This document shows, one piece after another, positions 41,145 to 48,362 of a DNA stretch of 64,000 nucleotides (positions are counted from its first letter, which is position 1; every line of letters starts with the position of its first letter). This DNA is from Chthonomonas sp. (GTDB lineage: Bacteria > Armatimonadota > Fimbriimonadia > Fimbriimonadales > Fimbriimonadaceae), in contig JAEURR010000005.1 in the NCBI GenBank assembly GCA_016788115.1, positions 248,001 to 312,000 on the forward strand, written 5' to 3'. The notes beneath the pieces are model-generated. The model made no database searches and was not told where the DNA came from. It saw only the letters and a program-made list of their open reading frames with translations. Made by a program: the position numbers and the translations under genes.

Positions 41145-42506
41145 TTACTGCCCGTACTGCTTCATCAGCAGGTTTGCCTCGATCTGACGCATAGTCTCCA
41201 GGGCGACGCTGACCATGATGAGCAGCGAGGTACCGAAGATCAGCTGAATCTGCTGAATATTGATCAGCAGGGGAACGAGGTACTGGTTCACCGAGACGAT
41301 CGAGAGGAACAACGCACCGATAAAGGTGATGCGGGAGATGACGGAGTCCAGGAAGTCCTTCGTCTGCTTACCCGGGCGGATGCCCGGTATGAACGAGCCG
41401 CCACGCTTCAAGTTGTCGGCGATGTCCTCCACGTTGAACTGAATCGCGGTGTAGAAGTATGTGAAGAAGAAGATCAGCGCCATGTAGAAGAAGACACCGG
41501 CCACACCTGTCCAGGTGTGGAGGTTCGGAGTCGTGAACTTGGCGAGGCCTTCGAAGAAGTTATGCATCGGTGCGCCCACCGGGATCATGCTTGCAAACTG
41601 CTGAGGCATGTAAACCAATGACACCGCGAAGATGATCGGAATGACGCCGACCATGTTGAGCGAGAACGGCAGGTAGCTGGTTTGACCACCCAACGCCTTG
41701 GTGCCCATTTGTCGGCGCATGTGTTGAATCGGGATTCGTCGCTGTGCGATGGTGAAAAGCACGACGAACCAAGTCATGAGCGCGAACATCAGCATAACCA
41801 GCACGACTTGGAAAATCGATGTCGTACCCGTCTGGACGCCAAAAGCGACCTGCCCGGCATAGTACGGGAACGAGATGATAATGCCCGCGAAGATGAGGAT
41901 CGAGACGCCATTGCCGATGCCTCGCTCGCTCACTTGCTCGCCAAGCCATAGCAAGAACATGCTTCCTGCCGTCCAAAACGCGATGACCATCAGGAACATC
42001 GGGACTGTTTGGCTAGAGGCAGGGATGGAACCGGTCTGCTTGATGAGTTGCAGAAGTCCCCAGCCCTGGAATCCACACAGAAGCAGCGCGAGCATGCGAG
42101 TTCGCTTGTTCATCTGTTTCCGCGCGTACTCGCCGCCTTCCTTCATTTCCTGCTTGAACGCAGGGAAGGCCGACTGAAGCACCTGCATGATGATGCTGGC
42201 CGTGATGTAAGGGTTCAAGGCGAGCGCAAAGATCGAAATCTTTCGCAGACCGCCACCGCCCATCGCGTTGACCAGATTCAAAAACTGGTTGCTTTGGAGC
42301 AACCGCTCCAACTGAGCGGGATCCACGCCCGGAATCGGCACTTGAATGTGGATTCCGAGCGCGTACACCGCAAAGATGAAGAACACGAACTTGAGCCGGG
42401 AGCGAAGATCAGGATCGGCCCACGCAAGACGGACTGTATCCGCCAAGCTCATCTTGAGGCTTTTGTCGCCTCCGCCCGAAAAATCTCCGCCACCCATGAA
42501 GCTCAT
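41145..42506 (-). CDS. secY: Protein translocase subunit SecY
   Basis: SecY is the central channel of the Sec translocon. The 453-aa protein has ten predicted TM helices. Its signatures are FFIFAVYALGIHIQVPIPG, ALNPYITASIIMQVLQ, the plug/loop region GEQVSERGIGNGVS, and the cytosolic C-terminal RGGSFIPGIRPG. A Gly/Ser-rich N-terminus (MGGGDFSGGGDKS) is longer than usual. Its ATG overlaps the rplO stop by 4 nt (ATGA). Confidence 0.98.
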   Translation of the reverse strand: MSFMGGGDFSGGGDKSLKMSLADTVRLAWADPDLRSRLKFVFFIFAVYALGIHIQVPIPGVDPAQLERLLQSNQFLNLVNAMGGGGLRKISIFALALNPYITASIIMQVLQSAFPAFKQEMKEGGEYARKQMNKRTRMLALLLCGFQGWGLLQLIKQTGSIPASSQTVPMFLMVIAFWTAGSMFLLWLGEQVSERGIGNGVSILIFAGIIISFPYYAGQVAFGVQTGTTSIFQVVLVMLMFALMTWFVVLFTIAQRRIPIQHMRRQMGTKALGGQTSYLPFSLNMVGVIPIIFAVSLVYMPQQFASMIPVGAPMHNFFEGLAKFTTPNLHTWTGVAGVFFYMALIFFFTYFYTAIQFNVEDIADNLKRGGSFIPGIRPGKQTKDFLDSVISRITFIGALFLSIVSVNQYLVPLLINIQQIQLIFGTSLLIMVSVALETMRQIEANLLMKQYGQ

Positions 42507-42943
42507 AGTTTCGTGATACCTCCGCCGGCCTTGGTAATCTTCTCTTCCGCGACCGCGCTGAACTTATGTGCGCTTACCTTAAGCGCCTTGGTGATCTCGC
42601 CGAACGCCAAAATCTTGACGCCGTCCTTGATCGCACCGATGATGCCCTTCTCCTGGAGCGTTTCCGGGGTGACCGTCGCGCCCTTCTCGAAGTGCTTCTC
42701 AAGGTCGTCCAGGTTCACGATGGTGTATTCCTTGTGGTTTACATTTCGGAAACCCTTCTTGACCGGAAGTCGGCGTGAGATGGGGGTCTGTCCACCTTCG
42801 AACCAGGGCTTGATTTGGCGTCGTGCCTTCTGACCCTTGGTACCGCGGGTGGCGGTTTTGCCCATGCCGCTGCCGATGCCGCGAGCGACACGGCGCTTGC
42901 GCTTCGTGCTGCCCTTGGGGGATCGCAATTTCTCGAGTGCCAT
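42503..42943 (-). CDS. rplO: 50S ribosomal protein L15
   Basis: The 146-aa protein shows the L15 N-terminus LRSPKGSTKRKRRVARGIGS, GMGKTATRGTKGQKAR and GGQTPISRRLPVKKGF, and the C-terminal domain ILAFGEITKALKVSAHKFS. It sits 2 nt after rpmD and overlaps secY, in canonical order. Confidence 0.97.
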   Translation of the reverse strand: MALEKLRSPKGSTKRKRRVARGIGSGMGKTATRGTKGQKARRQIKPWFEGGQTPISRRLPVKKGFRNVNHKEYTIVNLDDLEKHFEKGATVTPETLQEKGIIGAIKDGVKILAFGEITKALKVSAHKFSAVAEEKITKAGGGITKL

Positions 42944-42945
42944 GG

Positions 42946-43239
42946 TTATTCGGCCTCCTCAGACTTCTTCTTCGTCGTGCGCTTTGCCTTCGCCGGAGCT
43001 GCGGCCGCCGCCGACTTCGCCGCCATCGGCCCCTTCTTGGGACCTTGCGACTTGGTGACGGTACCTTCGACTTCTTCGACGTGAAGCAGGTGCTTGACGT
43101 GGTGGATCATGCCGCGAATTTCCGGGGTGTCGTTGTGCTCAACGACCGAACCGGTCTTTCGCAGGCCGAGGCCAGCCACCGTCGCACGGTTGCGCGGGGT
43201 GTTGCCAATGGTGCTCTTGATCAGCTTAATGCGCAGCAT
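42946..43239 (-). CDS. rpmD: 50S ribosomal protein L30 with a basic C-terminal extension
   Basis: Residues 1-60 are an ordinary L30 (MLRIKLIKSTIGNTPRNRAT, GLGLRKTGSVVEHNDTPEIR, MIHHVKHLLHVEEV). About 37 further residues follow, rich in Lys and Ala (MAAKSAAAAAPAKAKRTTKK), making 97 aa where bacterial L30 is usually near 60. ATG 43239 overlaps rpsE by 14 nt. The tail could contact rRNA or be disordered. Confidence 0.95.
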   Translation of the reverse strand: MLRIKLIKSTIGNTPRNRATVAGLGLRKTGSVVEHNDTPEIRGMIHHVKHLLHVEEVEGTVTKSQGPKKGPMAAKSAAAAAPAKAKRTTKKKSEEAE

Positions 43240-43801
43240 CCTCTTCCTCCTTGCGGGCCTTGGCGAGCCAGGGCACGAGTCGCTTGGCTTCGATACCGCG
43301 AGCAGCGGCCGCCTCTTCGGGCACCTGAAGTGCCTTGAATGCGGCGATCGTGGCATAGGCCATGTTGATCGAGTTTCGGCTGCCGATCGATTTGGCGAGC
43401 ACGTTGTGCACACCCGCCGCTTCGAGGCAAGCTCGAACGGCGCTGCCTGCCTTGACCCCGGTACCGGGCGAAGCCGGGCGGAGCATGACCTGCGCGGAGC
43501 CGTGGCTCGCGGTGATCTCGTGCGGGATCGTCGATCCGATCATCGGGATCTTGAACATCGACTTTCGGGCGGCTTCCTCGGCCTTACGGATGGCATCCGG
43601 GATGCCACGCGCCTTACCGAGACCGACGCCGACGCTCCCCTTGTTGTCGCCTACGACGACGAGGATGCTCCAGCTAGCTGTCTTACCACCCTTGTGGGTC
43701 TTGAACACCTTGTTTGACCGGACGACACGCACATCAAGCTGCGGGCCTTCTTGGTTGCGGCTGCTTTCGCGGCGACCGGTCATTCTGTTAGCCATTTTCA
43801 T
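43226..43801 (-). CDS. rpsE: 30S ribosomal protein S5
   Basis: The 191-aa S5 has RVVRSNKVFKTHKGGKTASW, LVVVGDNKGSVGVGLGKARG, SHGSAQVMLRPASPGTGVKA and LEAAGVHNVLAKSIGSRN, all canonical. ATG 43801 is preferred because GGAG within the end of rplR lies about nine bases upstream; a second ATG at 43795 is possible. The C-terminus (LAKARKEEEDAA) is acidic/basic and slightly long. Confidence 0.97.
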   Translation of the reverse strand: MKMANRMTGRRESSRNQEGPQLDVRVVRSNKVFKTHKGGKTASWSILVVVGDNKGSVGVGLGKARGIPDAIRKAEEAARKSMFKIPMIGSTIPHEITASHGSAQVMLRPASPGTGVKAGSAVRACLEAAGVHNVLAKSIGSRNSINMAYATIAAFKALQVPEEAAAARGIEAKRLVPWLAKARKEEEDAAH

Positions 43802-43802
43802 A

Positions 43803-44156
43803 TTAGAACTCCAGGCCTCCGTCGCGGGCACCCTTGGCCAGCTCTTCGACTCGGCCGTGGTACTGGAAACCACCGCGGTCGAAGACCACTGCCTGAATGC
43901 CCTTTGCCTTCGCACGTGCGGCGAGGGTTTCGCCGACCTTCTTAGCACCACCGACGTTGCCGGGGGTCTTCAGGTCCTTCTCTAGGCTGCTGGCGGCCAC
44001 CAGGGTCGTCCCCGTGGTGTCGTCGATGACCTGAGCAGAGATGTGCTTCAGACTGCGGAACACGGCCAGTCGCGGGCGCTCGGCGGTACCGAGGACTTTC
44101 TTGCGCACACGAGCGTGGCGAACGATGCGTAGCTCTCGTCGAGTTTGCTTTGCCAT
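43803..44156 (-). CDS. rplR: 50S ribosomal protein L18
   Basis: The 117-aa protein has the L18 signatures [40 protein letters not shown], and [20 protein letters not shown] at the C-terminus. It lies 14 nt after rplF and 1 nt before rpsE. L18 binds 5S rRNA. Confidence 0.97.
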   Translation of the reverse strand: MAKQTRRELRIVRHARVRKKVLGTAERPRLAVFRSLKHISAQVIDDTTGTTLVAASSLEKDLKTPGNVGGAKKVGETLAARAKAKGIQAVVFDRGGFQYHGRVEELAKGARDGGLEF

Positions 44157-44170
44157 TCTCAGTTACCTCC

Positions 44171-44734
44171 TTACTTCTTCGCGGCCGCTCGCTTACCGGC
44201 CTTGAGCTTGATGACTTCACCCTGGTAGCGGATACCCTTACCCTTGTATGGGTCGGGCTTGCGCACCTTACGGATGTCGGCGGCGATTTGGCCAACCATG
44301 GCCTTATCGATGCCAGAAACTTTGATCATCTGCAGACGGCCCTTTTCCTCTTGCACGATCTCGAAGTTGATGCCGGGGGTAGCCGGGATCTCGACCGGGT
44401 GAGAGTAGCCCATGTTCAGCAGAAGGCCTTGGCCCTGAGCCTGAACACGGTAGCCGACGCCCTGAATCACCAGAGTCTTGGCGTGGCCGTTGGTAACCCC
44501 ATCGACCATGTTCTGGATGAGCGTTCGAGCCAAGCCGTGCTGTCCGCGCAAGCGGTACTGGTTGTTGGGTCGGTCCACGGTGAGCGTGTTGCCTTCCTGC
44601 GTCAAGTTCAGCTCGCGTGCGATCTGCATCTTCAGCTCGCCCTTGGGGCCCTTGACGGTGACCAGATTGTCCGCCGCGATGTCTACGGTGACCTTGTCCG
44701 GGATGGTGATGGGTAATCGTCCAATTCGTGACAT
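44171..44734 (-). CDS. rplF: 50S ribosomal protein L6
   Basis: The 187-aa L6 has SRIGRLPITIPDKVTVDI, the central duplicated fold, and the C-terminal rRNA-binding phrase VRKPDPYKGKGIRYQGEVIK followed by a short basic tail. Order rpsH-rplF-rplR is canonical; spacing to both neighbours is 14 nt. Confidence 0.97.
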   Translation of the reverse strand: MSRIGRLPITIPDKVTVDIAADNLVTVKGPKGELKMQIARELNLTQEGNTLTVDRPNNQYRLRGQHGLARTLIQNMVDGVTNGHAKTLVIQGVGYRVQAQGQGLLLNMGYSHPVEIPATPGINFEIVQEEKGRLQMIKVSGIDKAMVGQIAADIRKVRKPDPYKGKGIRYQGEVIKLKAGKRAAAKK

Positions 44735-44748
44735 TGTGCTTGGCCTCC

Positions 44749-45144
44749 TTAGTAGATTTCGCAGAGGACTTCACCGCCCACGCCGCGCTTGCGCGCTTCG
44801 CGGTCGGTCATGACTCCCTGGCTGGTCGTGAGGACTCGGGTGGCCAAACCGATTCGCATCGGCTTGAGCTCCTTTGAGCCCTGGTAAACGCGCAGGCCCG
44901 GCGTGCTGACGCGGCGAAGCTTTCGGAAAATGGGCTTGCGCTTGGCGTCGTACGCGATGTGGACCTTGATCACCGGGAACTTGCTCTCGGTGGTGATCTC
45001 GTGACTCTTCAAGAAGCCTTCTTGCTCAAGGATTTTCACGACTTCAAGTTTGATTTTGCTGTGAGGTATCTCGACCGTGGTCAGCTTGGCCATAGCGCCG
45101 TTGCGAATACGGGTCAAGAGGTCCGCAATAGGATCGGAATGCAT
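44749..45144 (-). CDS. rpsH: 30S ribosomal protein S8
   Basis: The 131-aa S8 opens HSDPIADLLTRIRNG and ends with the signature STPGLRVYQGSKELKP, RIGLATRVLTTSQGVMTDRE and GGEVLCEIY. ATG 45144 has AGGAGG about eight bases upstream. It lies 34 nt after rpsN. Confidence 0.97.
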   Translation of the reverse strand: MHSDPIADLLTRIRNGAMAKLTTVEIPHSKIKLEVVKILEQEGFLKSHEITTESKFPVIKVHIAYDAKRKPIFRKLRRVSTPGLRVYQGSKELKPMRIGLATRVLTTSQGVMTDREARKRGVGGEVLCEIY

Positions 45145-45178
45145 ACAGAAATCCTCCTAAGGATCGGTTCGCGTCGGC

Positions 45179-45472
45179 TTACCAGCTCGACTTGGTTATG
45201 CCGGGTAGAAGGCCTCGGTGGGCCATCTCTCGGAAAACCTGACGACAAACTCCGAAGTAGCGGATGTTGCCCTTGGCGCGGCCCGTAACCACGCATCGGT
45301 TGTACACGCGCGTCTTGAAGAGTCGGTTCTTGATCCGGCGAGCTTCGATGACCTTCATGGCCTCGTCGCGCTCAGCCTTAGGAAGCTTCTCAGCTTCGGC
45401 GACCTCAGCAAGGTAGCGATCGTAACGCGCCTGCAGGCGCTTCTGCTTCTCAATCAGGCATTGTTTTGCCAT
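45179..45472 (-). CDS. rpsN: 30S ribosomal protein S14, long zinc-free form
   Basis: The 97-aa protein ends [20 protein letters not shown] and [15 protein letters not shown], the S14 core. It lacks the CxxC-x(n)-CxxC zinc knuckle of the short form (only two of the Cys positions are occupied) and has the N-terminal insert (about 20-50) of the long zinc-independent type. ATG 45472 matches the family start MAKQ. It is the first gene of the cluster here: rplE, which normally precedes it, is absent. Confidence 0.95.
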   Translation of the reverse strand: MAKQCLIEKQKRLQARYDRYLAEVAEAEKLPKAERDEAMKVIEARRIKNRLFKTRVYNRCVVTGRAKGNIRYFGVCRQVFREMAHRGLLPGITKSSW

Positions 45473-45633
45473 TTCGTACTGTTTCTCCCGCCGTTGTCCA
45501 ACGGTTTGCGGCTTGGTGTCCGCACTGCGTTGGTGGCTAAGTTGTTTGAATTTTGAGGCGCAAGGACGCACCCGAATCACTGAGGATACCTTCTCAGCCC
45601 CGCGAAGCGCAACCAGTCGGCACCCCAAAGATA

Positions 45634-45668
45634 GCATCCCGGTCAGGCCTGACGGCCGCCCGGGATGC
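45634..45668 (-). terminator. Terminator after the PEP-CTERM gene
   Basis: GCATCCCGG pairs with CCGGGATGC, and a 12-bp palindrome GTCAGGCCTGAC forms part of the inner loop. On the minus strand TATCTTT follows. It separates the PEP-CTERM gene from the rpsN operon, so rpsN needs its own promoter between about 45473 and 45633. Confidence 0.7.
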
Positions 45669-45691
45669 ACTTGTTGCTATGGAGATGGGGA

Positions 45692-46534
45692 TTATCGTTT
45701 ACGTCGCAACAGCATGGCCGCAGCTCCGATGCCGAGCGCGACGAAGGTCGCGGGCTCTGGAACCACCTTTGCGGCGATGCCGGTGATCGGAACGGCCAAA
45801 CCAGCAGTGCCGTAGAAGCCGATCGGAGTGATGACCGTGCTAGCGGCGTTCACTTCTGCCAGGTTAAAGCCCTGAGTGAGGAACAGTCGACCCTCATCAG
45901 ACTTCCACGCCAGGTCGGAGTCACCCGCGCTGAACATATTCGCGCCATAACCGGTTGCGGTGGGCGACCCGAAGAGGCCACCGAGCTTGTTGCGCATGAA
46001 TCCGCCGGTAGGGTTGTTCGTGTCAAGCGAATTCAGCGCGCCGGTTCCATCCATAAACAGGGTGTCGCCGTCGGCAAGGAGGGGGCTCGTCGTATTGAGC
46101 AATCCGTAGCCAACCGGATTCAACAGACCGATGGTGCCCGTATAGAAGCCGCCAGGGCCGTACGAGATCGCCACGCCACCGAGCGAGGCCATGTACTCGA
46201 TGCCCTCAAAGTAGGGAGTGCTCATGCTGTTGTTGGGGACACCGGTCGAGACCAAAGTCGCCGTAGACGCACCCAAGTCAAGCTCAACGAGCTGCGAGCT
46301 GAATGCAGAGTACTGAGCAATGGTCAGGAACTTGTTGGTCGTCGGTACGTAAGTGAGGTGAGCAACGTTTATGGAGTTCGGTACCACGAAGTTGAACAGG
46401 CCAGTGGCCGCACCGGTCGTGGTGTTGATTTGGTAGAAGGTGTAGCCTGCAGTGGATGCCCCAACACCGTAGAGCTGGGCATTCGACATCGCAGCGGCTG
46501 AAGTGGCGAGCAAGAGTACAAGCAATTTCTTCAT
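45692..46534 (-). CDS. PEP-CTERM-anchored secreted protein
   Basis: The 280-aa exported protein has a signal peptide (about 1-19, AAAMSNAQ). A body of beta-rich, Gly/Thr/Asn sequence recalls a propeller-like surface protein (LTYVPTTNKFLTIAQYSAFS, DLAWKSDEGRLFLTQGF). The C-terminal sorting tag is VPEPATFVALGIGAAAMLLR followed by RKR. PEP-CTERM tags are recognised by exosortase and imply surface display linked to exopolysaccharide. ATG 46534 has AGGGGG just upstream; GTG 46540 is an alternative. No exosortase gene is in this window. Confidence 0.9.
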   Translation of the reverse strand: MKKLLVLLLATSAAAMSNAQLYGVGASTAGYTFYQINTTTGAATGLFNFVVPNSINVAHLTYVPTTNKFLTIAQYSAFSSQLVELDLGASTATLVSTGVPNNSMSTPYFEGIEYMASLGGVAISYGPGGFYTGTIGLLNPVGYGLLNTTSPLLADGDTLFMDGTGALNSLDTNNPTGGFMRNKLGGLFGSPTATGYGANMFSAGDSDLAWKSDEGRLFLTQGFNLAEVNAASTVITPIGFYGTAGLAVPITGIAAKVVPEPATFVALGIGAAAMLLRRKR

Positions 46535-46565
46535 GATCACCCCCTATCGGTGCCGGCCCTGGAAA

Positions 46566-46612
46566 TTGTGACGAAGCTTTCGGCCAAAAAATACAACTTT
46601 TGCGCGTCACAA
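46566..46612. promoter_or_regulatory. Inverted repeat in the PEP-CTERM upstream region
   Basis: TTGTGACG (46566-46573) and CGTCACAA (46605-46612) form a perfect 8-bp inverted repeat 31 bases apart, flanking an A/T-rich stretch that could hold the promoter. The half-sites resemble CRP/FNR-family TGTGA sites but are spaced too far apart for a single dimer site. Confidence 0.35.
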
Positions 46613-46614
46613 AT

Positions 46615-46654
46615 CAACATCCCCGCGGTCCAAGATTTGGATGCGGGGATGTTG
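46615..46654 (-). terminator. Terminator after ahcY
   Basis: CAACATCCCCGC and GCGGGGATGTTG form a perfect 12-bp stem with a 16-nt loop nine bases beyond the ahcY stop codon; a short T-rich stretch follows on the minus strand. Confidence 0.8.
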
Positions 46655-46662
46655 AGCTTCGA

Positions 46663-48078
46663 TTAGTAGCGGTACGAGTCGGGCTTGTACGGCCCCTCGA
46701 CCGGGGTGCCGATATAGTCCGCCTGATCGGGGCGAAGGGTCGTGAGCGTCGCGGCGAGCTTGGTCAGCTGCATGCGTGCGACCTTCTCGTCCAGCTGCTT
46801 GGGCAGGACGTACACGCCGGGGGCGTACTCACCGCGCTTGGTCCACAACTCGATCTGCGCCATCACCTGGTTTGTGAAGCTGGAGCTCATGACGTACGAA
46901 GGGTGACCGGTACCACAGCCGAGGTTCACCAGTCGACCCTTGGCGAGCAGGATGATCCGCTTACCGTCGGGGAAGATCACGTGATCGACCTGCGGCTTGA
47001 TCTCTTCCCACTGGTACTTCTCCAGCGAGGCGACATCGATTTCGTTGTCAAAGTGGCCGATGTTGCACACGATCGCCTGATCCTTCATGCGCGCCATATG
47101 GTCGTGGGTGATGACGTGGTAGTTGCCGGTCGCGGTCACGAAGATATCGGCTTCGTTGCACGCCTGGTCCATGGTCACGACGCGATAGCCTTCCATCGCC
47201 GCCTGCAAGGCACAGATCGGATCGATCTCGGTCACCCAGACTTGGGCGCTGAGCGCACGCAGCGCTTGGGCACTGCCCTTACCGACGTCGCCATAGCCGC
47301 ACACGACGGCGATCTTGCCCGCGATCATCACGTCGGTCGCGCGTTTGATGCCATCCACGAGCGATTCGCGGCAACCGTACAGGTTGTCAAACTTGCTCTT
47401 GGTCACCGAGTCGTTCACGTTGAACGCGGCGAACGGAAGCTTGCCTTCCTTCTGCAGTTGATAGAGGCGGTGGACGCCGGTGGTCGTCTCTTCACTCACC
47501 CCTTGGATCGCCGCCTTGGTGCGGCTGTAGAAAGTGGGATCGACGGCCAGCTTTCGCTTGATCGACGCGAACAGTGCTTCGGCTTCTTCGCTCGTCGGCT
47601 TGTCTAGGACGTGAATGTCCTTCTCTGCGTCGCTGCCGAGGAGCACTAACATCGTCGCGTCGCCACCATCGTCGAGGATCATGTTGGGTGTGCCGCCGTC
47701 CGACCACTCCAAGATTCGGTGGGTGAACTCCCAGTACTCGTCGAGCGTTTCGCCCTTGAACGCAAAAACCGGTGTACCACCCGCTGCGATGGCCGCGGCA
47801 GCGTGGTCTTGCGTCGAAAAAATGTTGCAGCTGGCCCACCGAACGTCGGCACCAAGGGCACGAAGCGTCTCGATGAGAACAGCGGTTTGGATGGTCATGT
47901 GGAGCGAACCGGCGATGCGCGCGCCCTTTAGCGGCTGGCTCGCGGCAAACTCATTGCGGATAGCCATGAGGCCGGGCATCTCAGTCTCGGCGATGCGCAT
48001 TTCCTTTGCGCCCCACTCGGAGAGACCTAGGTCGGCGACGTAAAAATCGGTCTTGATCGGGTTTTCGGTGCTGTTCAT
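46663..48078 (-). CDS. ahcY: S-adenosylhomocysteine hydrolase
   Basis: AhcY hydrolyses SAH to adenosine and homocysteine, relieving methyltransferase inhibition. The 471-aa protein has [20 protein letters not shown], the catalytic-site Asp/Lys/Asn segment [20 protein letters not shown], the NAD site [17 protein letters not shown], and the C-terminal PDSYRY whose Lys/Tyr contact NAD of the neighbouring subunit. ATG 48078 has AGGAG six bases upstream. The leader contains an SAH riboswitch and an SD-pairing hairpin, so expression should rise with SAH. Confidence 0.98.
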   Translation of the reverse strand: MNSTENPIKTDFYVADLGLSEWGAKEMRIAETEMPGLMAIRNEFAASQPLKGARIAGSLHMTIQTAVLIETLRALGADVRWASCNIFSTQDHAAAAIAAGGTPVFAFKGETLDEYWEFTHRILEWSDGGTPNMILDDGGDATMLVLLGSDAEKDIHVLDKPTSEEAEALFASIKRKLAVDPTFYSRTKAAIQGVSEETTTGVHRLYQLQKEGKLPFAAFNVNDSVTKSKFDNLYGCRESLVDGIKRATDVMIAGKIAVVCGYGDVGKGSAQALRALSAQVWVTEIDPICALQAAMEGYRVVTMDQACNEADIFVTATGNYHVITHDHMARMKDQAIVCNIGHFDNEIDVASLEKYQWEEIKPQVDHVIFPDGKRIILLAKGRLVNLGCGTGHPSYVMSSSFTNQVMAQIELWTKRGEYAPGVYVLPKQLDEKVARMQLTKLAATLTTLRPDQADYIGTPVEGPYKPDSYRY

Positions 48079-48082
48079 TCGT

Positions 48083-48104
48083 GGCTCCTGTGAGAGTTTG
48101 AGCC
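48083..48104 (-). promoter_or_regulatory. SD-sequestering hairpin in the ahcY leader
   Basis: GGCTC (48100-48104, minus sense) can pair with GAGCC (48083-48087), which includes part of the AGGAG ribosome site. Together with the riboswitch upstream it is the likely expression platform, acting at translation initiation. Confidence 0.6.
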
Positions 48105-48140
48105 CCGAACGGAAAACGCCCGCAAGGCCCAAAAGGTCTT

Positions 48141-48202
48141 GCGAGCGCCGTTTCTGTAGCTGAGCCTGGTTCCACGCATGAATCGCAGCGCTCCTCAGCG
48201 GT
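48141..48202 (-). promoter_or_regulatory. SAH riboswitch aptamer
   Basis: On the minus strand the leader contains CCGCTGAGGAGCGCTGCG, then a small variable hairpin (GATTCATGCGTGG), then AACCAGGCTCAGC and the downstream CGGCGCTC that forms the pseudoknot. This is the ordered consensus of the SAH riboswitch, with GAGGAGCGCTGC and CCAGGCTC as the conserved core. It lies about 60 nt before ahcY, which such riboswitches activate. Confidence 0.93.
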
Positions 48203-48362
48203 TCTATTATTCCATAACCTGGTCGGCGGGCCCCACCCCCACGGAGCAAGAGCACAATTTCCCCCGTATCATCGACGTACTTTCTGAACCTAGTAATTCA
48301 ATCAGCTTTGCAGAGAATCCCGGCATTGGGGCACAAGACTAGGCCAAAATAACGAGGCCCCG

